A DNA stretch of 60,000 nt from Antedon mediterranea (Eukaryota; Echinodermata; Crinoidea; Comatulida; Antedonidae): contig NC_092673.1 in the NCBI RefSeq assembly GCF_964355755.1, positions 20,715,001 to 20,775,000 on the forward strand. Direction: 5' to 3'. The notes under the pieces were generated by a model. It was not told the origin of the DNA and ran no database searches. It saw nothing but the letters and a program-made list of their open reading frames with translations. Of this stretch, positions 11,601-23,600 are shown piece after piece. Every line of letters begins with the position of its first letter. Positions within the stretch are counted from its first letter, which is position 1. Position numbers and translations under genes: made by a program.

Positions 11601-14600
11601 TTTAAGAAAGTCTGCATTTTCATTATTTGTATACTTACGGTTCAGTGCTTGCAGCTCCCTGTGTTCCTTTGCCAACATTCTGCTTCTGTCTATTCTTCCA
11701 TTTAAACTTGTACTGACTACGTTCATGTTTTGGAAGCCATCTCTCAGGATCTGGCTCAACTTGAGGATCATAATTTTTAGGAAGTTTTTCTTTAAAAAAA
11801 AAATTAAATATTAAACAATAACTAACTAATAACTATACTCATAATTTAACAATTATTATGTGGGTCCCATACTTTCCTGTATATATATGTGTTTATATAT
11901 ATATTCTCTATAGATAACACATAATAGGCACTTTTTAGGAAGTTTTTCTTTAAAAACAAAAAATATAAAGTATTAAACGAATAAGTAGAATTGAACTCAC
12001 AATTTAACAATTATCTGGGCCCATAATTTCTCGTATATACTGTATATATTCTCTATAGATAACACATAGTGTTTTAACAAGTTTTTCTTTTTAAAAATAT
12101 AAAGTATTAAACAATAACTAACTAATAACTAACTCGCCCCAATAAACGCCCCCTATAAGATTTTTTCCATATTGCTCAAATAGAATTAAAGGGAACATAT
12201 TTATTTCACAATGATGTACTCACTATTGCTGTTCAAATAACTAACAAACGTGATATGGCCTAGATATAGCTTGCACATTTACTTGTTTTTCAACAAATAA
12301 TAAACTTTTTAACTGTTTTAAAGCAACCTAATTTTGGGTGTTAAAATTGACCTCAAATAAACGCCCCTCTTTTGGAAAAATGCAACGCTCCCTGGGCGTT
12401 TATTGGAAACAATACAGTAGGTATACACTGTTATACTGTATATATTCTCTATAGATAACACATAACAAGCACAACTCGGCATTATTAGCGTATTTGCATC
12501 AGGTTATAGGATGGCATACTGTACATCAACGCCTTGCGCTCGTATTTTAATGTACATGTATGTTGCGTTTGCACAGATTTTTAAAAATTAAATGTCGGTA
12601 AAATTATCTTTTTTTTTCATAACGATCGCCTACAAAGTGATAATAATAATAACTGAACATAAAGTGTTATAATACTAAAAATAAAAACAACTATAGACTC
12701 TATTGGATATTGATAGGAATCAAATATGTTTTATATAGCATGTTATTATAACACCTAAATAAAGGTCTGTTAGTTTTAGGCTAGGCCTAGGCGTTTTAGC
12801 ATAGCTATGCCTAGGATTGTTGACATAATTTACACTAACAGTAGGTGCATTTAAAAAATCCATATAAATAAAAATATTTAATATAATTATAATTATAAAA
12901 AACCAAATGTTACTGTTTTAATCAATGTGAATCATATGTAGCCCTTGTCTAGGCCTACCTTTTATTATCTACTATCCACACAAGTTAACCATCGCAGACT
13001 AGGCTAGGGCTTGCTAAGCAATCGCCGCGTCGCCATTGTATATTGAAGAACATAGAGGAAACGGACATGCTATAGATTGAAGGCATGACATGATAAAAAT
13101 ATCTAGTGATGTATTATTAGTATTATTTAAAATCTTACTTTTTCTTTTTCGTTTCTTTTTCTTAGATGTCACTACTTCTTCATTTGTATCCTTCTTTTCT
13201 TGTACATCTTGTCTCAACCCTTTCCTCAGGTATGGCATGCTTTCCAAAGCCTCCACATCCACTGATAGATCCTCAATTGGTGGAAGATCTAAGCTCAACC
13301 TTAAATCAAACTTAAGTTTAAGTAACTGTTGAATTGGTGTTTTTTGGGATTATATCATCTTTTGACCTAATGTGTTTTTCCTACAATACTTGTGACATAC
13401 TTTATTTTCCAGTATAATATAATTATCATAATGAAACACACTAGACCTACAATTGTTGACGTTTTGTAAAAATAATGCATATATATTACTTTAAAACCAA
13501 GGTCATTCCTTGTCTTAAATGTATGTTTTATGGTTAATTATAAAAGGAGAAAAACTACCTAAGTAGCTTGTGTTGAATGTCCTCTTGTGGACAGTCTTAG
13601 GCCTAGCTTAGCTATGCTTTGTGTAGGCCTAGTTGATAAAGAGCGGTAAGGTAGGAACATCGTAGGCTAACTATAGGCCTAGCCCGGCGTTGTCTCGTTG
13701 CTGAATTGTCTTTCTTTTTTTGGGGAAGACCTGGTATTTTCGCTGACAAGTAATGGTTCGTTTACCCTTGCATAATCAAAAGTGGAAGCATATCACATCA
13801 CATTATGAAAACATCCGCGCGATGCATTCTGGTATTTATAGCTGGCTGCTTAAATTATTAGAATCGACTTATTTTCGACATTGTTAACCGTTTAATGAGG
13901 AAAACAATTATCGCAATAGGTCCATATAGTATTTATTATCACATTACATTTAAATAATGAACACAAGAAAACAAAGGATACTTCTGGGCCATCTTTGGAT
14001 CCACTTTTGAATATGCTGTAATCAACTCAGCTAAAGTCTGCATGTCGCCTGGATTACTCCTAAAAAGAAATACATTATTTAAAATTTTATATTCATCGAC
14101 ACAAGTAAATGTTTGTAATAATTACTAACATTAAAAAGGACCATTAGTTGTTACATATTTCCCTTGTTTGTAAATTTAGCTTTTTCAAAATGTGTTTTTC
14201 TATGTTATGCACTATACCATTTTAACATATTATATAACAATTGTATATTAAAGATGTATTGTCCCCCTAAATTTTTTTTTTCAATTTTTTTCTCTCAATT
14301 TACAAGTTTAACCTACTTTCTCAAATCTTCAAGCATTCTAATTGCCGATTCAGAGCATCCATTCTTTATTTTGAAGGCAGTGTTTGCACGTAATAAGATG
14401 TTTAGTTCATCTTGAGATCTCTGCGAAGGCAAAATATTGAGAGTACATAAGCCTATCATCTTTCCACCATTTTTCGCCACGCTATCCAAAATAAAGGGTC
14501 TTTCACATCTGTTCCGGTATGGTTCTGATGCTGGCAAATCCATCGAACGTCACTGTTATGTTTTTACGCGGCTACGTGCATATCTATTGCTCCATGTGAA

Positions 14601-17600
14601 AACAAACCATTCATGTTCGATTCGATTTTCCGGCACCAGACGAGAACAGATGTTAACGACCCTTAAGTAATGGTCAAGTAATCAAGCATTTTAAGGCAGA
14701 GTTACCACAACCATAGCCATAAAATCGTTACTGGTTAAAGGCTCTCCTTAACCATACTGCTGGTAGTAAATCAAGTCTTTCAAATAACAAACTTATAACT
14801 GGTCGTTCCATGTGAACGTAATTCTAAAGAATCCAGTGCATATTTTGGAAGAGTAGAGTTCAGCCTCTTTTAATTGTGGACATACATACAAATAAGCATC
14901 ATTTGGTGACAGCTAAAAGACACACAGGCTGATATAAGATATATAGGGAGGTAAAAGTTGTTGTCCACACACATGTGCACAATTCAACCAAATAGGCACA
15001 GTTCCTACAACATTTACATTTTTTACATTGAAATTTATGTAGGAAAACCAGTTGTAAATTTACCCTCTCAGATTTATACCATTCAACAGATTCATCTAGT
15101 ATTTCAATAGCACTATCTCTATCTTCAATATTGGTGTAAAGTGACACCAGGAGTGATACAATACCAGGGCGATACTGATCATTACCAAGCCCTTTCAGGA
15201 CGATGCAGGCCTGGTTCATCTGGCCTAGAATATAAACACACAGAAAAGAATAGGATGGAGTGTTATAAAGGTCACCTGACCCTAATACCCATTTCACCTC
15301 TACACAGCTTATTAGCTCGGTTTACACTATCAAACTTTATCTGACAAAAAAATGTCCATATATTGACACAATGATCATATCACGACCATTGGGCACATTT
15401 TTTGTCAAACTAGTTTGATAGTGTAGATAGAGCTTTACACAATACTGCCACAAATCATTTATATCTTCTTGATATCCTGCCCTCATACTTATTTTATAAA
15501 TCTGAACTTGTCTTGTCTTATTTGAATTGAATTGGGCTGTGTGTTAAAAAGATGATGATGAAGGTAATCCAGACATATGAAAGTTAAAAAAAAAAATAAA
15601 ACAATCTAATATTACCTTGCATCAGTAGAAGTTGAGCTGAAGTCAGTTTCACCCGACTTGAGCACTCGGGATGACTCACACTGTAGTCAGTCAAAATATC
15701 AATTGCCTTTTGAGGGCGCTTCTCACGGATTGCTAACGCCGCTTCAATAAGGTACACAGTCTCATTATCAGGTTGGTCTTTCTTAAGAGTATTCAAAAGC
15801 TTCCTACAGTTTTCATACTGTGGAGGAAAACATGTGATACCCATGTGATGCTGTATTAAAGAATTTTCCTATGATATTTGACATACAGTAAAACTGGTAA
15901 TCTGGCACATGTGAAATATAGTTTTTACCCTATTAGGATCGATTTGATAGAAAAATTACAATGCATAGAAGAAAGATCACAACAGTTTTTATGCTAACCA
16001 TTATACATATCTATTGGTAGCTTAAACAGCAAAAAGCTATATATACATAAAACAAATTTTGGTAGGCTTCCTACGGTACCTTCTTCAGTGAGTTCAATTA
16101 ATAGTACAAATATATACCAGATTGACACATACAAGAATATAGTAATGAATAAACATCAACAAAGTTAAATTGTGATCTTTCTTTGAAGCAATACAGTTGT
16201 TAAAACTACATCCAACCTCTATTCAAAGGACACCTTTATTAGGGGATACTTAGTTGGGTTCTGAAGGCAGAGGTCTCAAGTTCCCTGAAATTTGCTGTTT
16301 ATCCAGTTTTCCCTGGTTTTTATTGCAGATCCCTGCCTCCCCGAAAATTGTTATTTCCCCCAAAAATGTAGGCTAGCTATGCCTAGCCTAGAGATTTGTC
16401 ATCTAAGAGAACATTTTCCCTTTGTTTATTACACTGAACATAGGTAGCTAAGCAGGCCTAGGCAATTTGGTATTGGATATCCCAGATGATGTATGTTCAA
16501 GATTTGTTGTATAACGTATTATTAGCATATATAGCACCCTCTATATAATTTTTAATTATTATAGCACGCCCTCTATTAATAAAAAATTGTGTTTTTTCAA
16601 CTTGGGATCTCTGTGAAGGTGTCCCCTTAATAGGGGTTCCCTATTCAGTTTAGTTACCTGATTGCTGTAGAGTTGCAGTAAAGCAGTGTTGAATTTCATA
16701 CACAACTTTTGTACAGCAGTTAGTTTCTTGTCCAATCCTTGAGCTGTCGTTGCTTTCACCTTTTTCTTTGAATCAAATACATTTTGATCCTGTACAAGAA
16801 AAACCCACAAATATATGACGGTATAGTTCATTTTAAATACTCTATTTATTCGAATAAACACCCGGGCATTTATTGTTCAGGAGGATTTTTCGGTGGTGTT
16901 TATTCAAGGAAGACATTTGTTGTTTTTTTTGGGTGTAATATGGTAACATGTATAATAAAATAAATTCCTCCTAGATATGAAAAAATATGACGCAATTAAT
17001 ATCAAGAAGTGATAAAATACAGTAAAACAAATGCTTGGTAAATTGTGGATCATGGCAATCAATAAATTCTACTTCAAATAGAAATGTATCGTAGTATTGT
17101 GTATTTATGCATGTGGCAGGGGTTTATTTGAGGAAATAAATAAATACCAATAAATTATTCCAAATGATTCTCCATGGAGGGAGGGGGGGGGGGGTTATTC
17201 AAAGATGAGCATTTATTCAAATAAATAGGGTAAACTAAACATATATTAGTTAAAATGAAGTGGGTCTATAATTACTTTGTAAAGAGGAAAATGGAGAAAT
17301 AAGAGTAGTATAGAAAATTATCAGAATTGTGGCCATAGCCATACCATTTTCATTCAATCAAACCGTTTGGTTAATTTAATACCTGTAATATTTCTTAATG
17401 TTATTCATTTCATATAAAAAATTAATAGAAAAATATTAAATGACCAACCTTATTCAAACTTATAATATTGTTGGATGCCACGGCAAAAAGGCCAATATCA
17501 GATGGTCTAAAAGAAAACAATTATTTATAAAACTGTAAGTATACATACCTGGCCTAAATCGGCTACTCTTTGCAATTGTAAATTCATTTTCATTTCAATC

Positions 17601-20600
17601 GTAAAGGTGAGTCGAGTCCAGTGTTCATTCTGTAGGGAATGGGCTGTTAGGAGCTCATTGTACTAAGCCTCAGAATTATGATAGGGTAGCTAGTTTCTTT
17701 CCACGCTGCCTTATCCTCCCTTGTATTTTCAATCAGGCACCCATTTTTACAGCCGAGTGGACTGGGAGCAATTGTAAATTAATTTTTCATTAGGCAAGAT
17801 GCTTTACTCTCATTGCCTCATCCTTCGAATGGGACGTAAAGCCGTAGGCCCCATGTACATATAGTGCATGTAAAAGAACTAGGTACACTATTCAAAAAGA
17901 GTAGGGGATCATTTCCCGGTGTGCTGATCTGGTAGGCAATGCACTGCATTGCTGGCTGCTGTGGGTTCGTAGAGGGCCTAATCAGAATTTTCTTAGTTTC
18001 CAGTTAAGCTTGAGGACCAGAATAAAAACATTTACCTAAACCAAACACTCTAGAGGGCTCACTCTTGATTTTCAATTTACTGATACTTTTTTTACATTTT
18101 GAAATGGTTTGACTTTTTAGTTGTATTAATTTGAGCGAATTTCTCTTTCCTAAATTATTTCATTACAATTTGTGTTACCTAGATTTGACAACTTGATTGT
18201 AGAGTTTCAAAGCTTCTTCGTTCTTTCCCGTCAACTGTAAAATGTAACCACGCTGAACACGTATAACACCGAGTTCTTCTTCCATTTCTTCCTCAGTCAT
18301 ATCCTAAATCAAAAATATAAATTCACATCCAATAGATTCAATAATTGTTATGGTCAGTTATGAATAAAATATGCAAGGGCTTTGTAAAAAGAAAGGGAAA
18401 GTTTTAGATATGAATTTTTTTATGTTTTTTTTTTAATATTTGCAAATATGACTAAACTTAAGTATATTTACTGTTAAAATATTGAATCAAAATAATCAGC
18501 AATAATTTAAAACAATAGTGTTATTGGACTGACAATAGGGAGCTTTTGACTGACAACCAATCTAAAGCCTTGTCTACACTATCAAACTTTATTTGACAAA
18601 AAAACGTGATGTGCCTATATATAGACATGATGATGTCATATCACTACCATAGTTGGTCATGTCACTACCATATTTGGGAACATCAAACTAGTTTGATAGT
18701 GTAGACAGAGCTTAACTGATGTTATTACATTGTGCGCATGCCGTAATATTTGGATGAAGGTTGATAAAGGTTTGGGTGTTTCTAAGTCCAGACGATGACC
18801 GGCGACACATCAATTGACCTGACCTAGGTCGGTCAGATTGTCAGTCCTCATTTGTCACAAAAAAGTCAAAAGCTTCCTAATAAATAACTAAATACACTTT
18901 TTCTAATGCCATTTTTACCTCTGTATCTTCCAACATCTCTTTACACAATTCCTCAGCCGTGTCTAATTTCTCCAGTGCTTCCTTATACTTGCACTGACCA
19001 ATCAACTGACATGCTTTGTTGTAACAAAGTTCAAAGGTGTCCTCTCTTAGTCCTGGGTCATTCTAAAAAACAGAGAATCATTCTTAATATGCAAAATAAT
19101 TCAGTTAAGAGCAGAGTTCTAAACTTGCTATATTAAGGATTTTAATATTTGAGTAAACGTGAACGAAGTCCACATACACATGCTTTTTCTTATCGCCGTT
19201 TATTGTTCAGGTGGGTTTTAGAGGGGCATTTATTTGAGGAGGGGAAAATGCTTGGTAAATTGTAGATCATCTCAATGAATTCTTCTACAAATAGAAATGT
19301 ATTGTAATACAGTATTGTGTATATATGAATGTGGTGGGACGTTTAATTGAGGAAATAAATAAAGGCCTTGAGGTGCTTATTCAAGGTGGGCACTTATTCG
19401 AGGGAGTGCTTCTTTAAAATGATATCTATTGGGGGAGTTTATATTCGAGGGAGGCATTTATTCAAAGCGGCGTTTTTTTAAATAAATATGTTAAGTTAAC
19501 AGTGATGAAAAAATGAACAATGTTGTGGTAAAGTTCTAATTTCTTACCACATCTTGTTTGTCCCACAGTTGTAGTGCAGCTATTACTGCCGACAGGTTAG
19601 TCTCTCGTTCTTCATCATAATCATCCTGAAATAAGATAAAAAAAAAAGGTTAACAAGTTCATCGGAGTTTAGAGAAAAACAACTGGATAGAAAGCCATTA
19701 AATCTTTTGATGGAATGACAAATATTAAAGACCCCTTCCCTGCAATTTTGGACGTTTTTTGGAAAATAATACATATATATCACTTTAAAAACATTAAACC
19801 ATGTCATTCCTTGTCTTAAATGTACGTTTTATGGTAAATTATGATAAAAAGTGAGAAACAATGCCCTAAGTAGCTCGCGGCGATCGACCTCTCGTGGACG
19901 GTCTTAGGCCTAGCCTAGCTAGGCTTAGTTTTGTAGGCCTTGCTGGTAAACATCGATAACGTACAAACATCGTACGCTAGCTATATACCTAGCCTGACGT
20001 TGTATAGTTGCTGCATTAATTGTCTTTCTATTTTTGCCAGACTCCATTGATACAAATTGGGGAAAACCCGGTATTTTTGCTGAAAAGTTCCATTCCATTC
20101 CATTTGTTTTGGCTTCACGATCGATCGAAAAGTGGGCGAATTACAGGTGAAAAACAAAAATATCAATCCGTGCGCAATGCATTTTGGGATTTATAGCGGG
20201 CCGCTATAATTATTAGAATCAATTTATTTTTCACATTTTTAACCGTTTAAAGACGAAAAAAGTTATCGCAATAGGACCATATAGTATTATTTTTACATTA
20301 AATATAGTTTGTGATCTTAAATTAGATCTAAAAAACGTAGGGAATGGGGCTTTAAGCTCTGTCTACACTATCAAAAAAATAAGTGTGATGTGCCCAAATA
20401 TGGTAGTGATATACCCAAATATGGTAGTGATATGACATCATCAAATCCATATACTGTATGGGTGCATCACATATTTTTATCACATAAAGCAGGGTTGTAG
20501 CTAAGAATTGTTGAGGGTGGAAAAAAAAATTTTGAGGGTGGTTTTTTACTAAGCTTGCGAGCGAAGCGAGGAACTGGCCCTTGGCGGCCAGGGGGCCGCC

Positions 20601-23600
20601 AAGGGCCCCCGGTCGGGGTTCAGGGGCGGAAGGCCCCTGAAAAAATTTGCTATATTGACCTTTATAAGACTCATTTTAATGATGGTTTATATGTGTAATT
20701 TTTTACATTTTTTTTTATTAATAATATTATCATTGTTCAGGTGAATGATTTTAATAAACTTTTACCATGGACGTAATTATACGTACCTCCCGGTTTATAC
20801 CTCCATGCTTTGACAGTGTAAGTGTAGGCCTACCATTTGGACCTAAACATAACTGCCTTTGTGGTTACCTTGCCCCTGAAGAACGCCTAGGCCTAGCTAG
20901 CTTGCATGAATTAAATAAATTTGTTCGATTTAGCCGAGAATATTTTTTCAAGATAAAAACCTCTTATTGATATTCATGCCACACAACAACCACGTAGAAA
21001 AACATCACGATGTACTTACATGAACGAACGTACATTTCGCCAGGTCTGCGGCCTGGGCGATGAATGATCTAGGCTATCATCCGAGCCATACTACAGTATA
21101 CTCGCGCTAATGATGTAATTCACAAAATAAAAAATAATAACAGTACAAGATATATAGTATGTTTCAATTCAATGTTTTTTTAATAAATACACGTAGTCGG
21201 GAAGTTACTCCACAAAGCAGTCGGCGTGGAACGGTTGATTAGCCTACAGTTTAATTCGCCGGTTTTTTTAAATATTCTCCATGATTCATTCATACAGAGG
21301 AGATAAGAAAATCGCGCACAGCATGCAAAGCTAGCAAGCTGCATGCTAGGTTGTGATGTTCACTCAAGTGGAACTTGAGCGTACCGTCCAATCAGCATTA
21401 AGTACATGACAGTTCTGCTTGGTTGATTTTCAACAAAGCTGTGTGTTTTGTGCTAGGCTAGCTGCATTGTGCGATGTGAGCTTGTGTTAGCTAGAATATG
21501 CCCGATATTTCGCGGAAAAAAAAGGAATTTAGGGTGGGCGGACAGGTACGTCTGACGCTGGGCGGAAGGCCTTAAAATTAGCTTTAGACTGGGCGGGAGG
21601 CTTTTAGGCAGGGCGGCCCCGCCCGGCTCCGCCCTGCACAATTACATCCCTGATAAAGTTTGATAGTGTAGACAGGAGATTTAGGTTACATTACAATTTT
21701 GTTCTCTCTTGCAAGCAAAATTCTAGTCAAACTTACAGATGTGTTCTTAATGAGACTTCTATAGACCACCAAGCATTCATCATAACGTTCCAATCGGTAA
21801 AGCTAAAAAGAAAAAAAAAATGTTTACCATCAATATGTTGTTATGCACTTGTCAATTGTATGACCCACTATACGACCCCCCGGAGAGGTGCGTCATTTGT
21901 CCGATGTGCGTCATACTTTTGAATACCATGACGCACCCGTGCGTCAAAAAGGTGACTTACCTTTAGGTGACCATGACGCACCCATTTTGACGCACTGTGA
22001 CCATGTTGTTTATGATATGGTGGGTGGTAAAGTGACGGACATTGACATACCTTGTTCATTGATGTGACGTACCATCTAGGTTTTTTGACGCACCCCTGCG
22101 TCAGTAATTATTTGTAAATGACGCACCCATGACGCACCTCTCCCGGGGGTCGTATAGTGGGTCATACAATTGACAAGTGCATTACATCTTGATATAATAG
22201 GGAATGTTAGGTTTGAGTGAACGTGCACGACGTCCACATTGGTTGTAGGCAACCGTTACTCGTCGACAGATATATAAACGTTTAGATTAAGTGGACAATT
22301 AAGTTGAACTGCCAGTGAACGTATGACGTAATGACCTTGGGATCTGACCTTGTAATCTAGTAATCTAGTATGTAGTGCCTCCTGAGCCGGTGGTAGTACA
22401 CAGGTTTAGGCCAGGCTATGTGTGTAGCTTAGGAATAGCCTAGATCCTTAAATTTATGAATGTGAAGGCTGGCATCCTAGTGATAATACCAAGGCCATAA
22501 CTAAATAAACGTGTAGTATTAAAACCAATACAATTCTATGATTCACAGTTTGTAATATAATTTAACTGAAATGTTTTTTTTTAAATTCTAAGAAAATCAT
22601 CGTGAGATCATTCTCTGCCATGATTTTGGTAAACTTTTGAAGTGCTGCTGACATCATACATCCACTCGTACTGCAAAATACCACACAACAAGTTCTCAAA
22701 TTCACCATCATAGAGTATCATTCGGTATAATGGACGGTACCATACCGGAGGGCATTTCAAATATGTAATCAAACCCCAGGACAATTTTGCATCACAAACA
22801 TTTTACACAAACATTATAATAATATACATCTTGTATTGTTAAAACAAAGTTTAATCATGTGATACTAGAATAAATTACACATTAGGGGCTAAAGAATACA
22901 ATCAATTAGCTTACAACTTGTCCTAAGAGCTCCTTTAGCTTTGGACCTGGGTCCTTCACATTTTCAATCACTTTTAGAGCTTCTTCTATCTTGTTGAGTC
23001 GATAAAGGCAGTAGGATTTCTCAAAATCCAACCCACTAATAAAAAAACACAAAAGTTCATTAGTTTTAAAAATAAACAAAAAATGGAAAGGGTAAAAGAG
23101 TACAGGTCCAAGATTTTAAAATAGGGGGGGGGGTGGCCAGGGACTACAACAAGAGCAGTGCATTAGAATTAGATACAGTAGTACATTAGTCACTCAATCA
23201 GAGGGCCTACTTTTCGCCATTATAATTGAAAAGCATGTTTAACACACTAGAATAGATGTTTTACTTACCTGGAAAGATCAGAGTTTGCTTTGATCTCCTT
23301 TAATGCCAGGTCAAACTGTGACTCTTGTATAAGGCAGACAATCTTACAATGAAAAGCTGTACTCTCATTCGGGAAATTTTTTAAAACTGAAAAAATAGGC
23401 AGAAATTGCAATGACTGTGTTTATTATTTGAGGCAGTAGGCCTAGCTAGGTGGCTTACAATTGAATTGCGTTTGGTGACCACCAATGTGACATGGTTGTT
23501 GCTGGTCATGTTTTATTTTGGTCGCGATAAAATTAAATTCTGCTTGCTAAATTTTCGCAAAATTGTCTAAATAATCACCTTTTATTACTCACCAACACCT

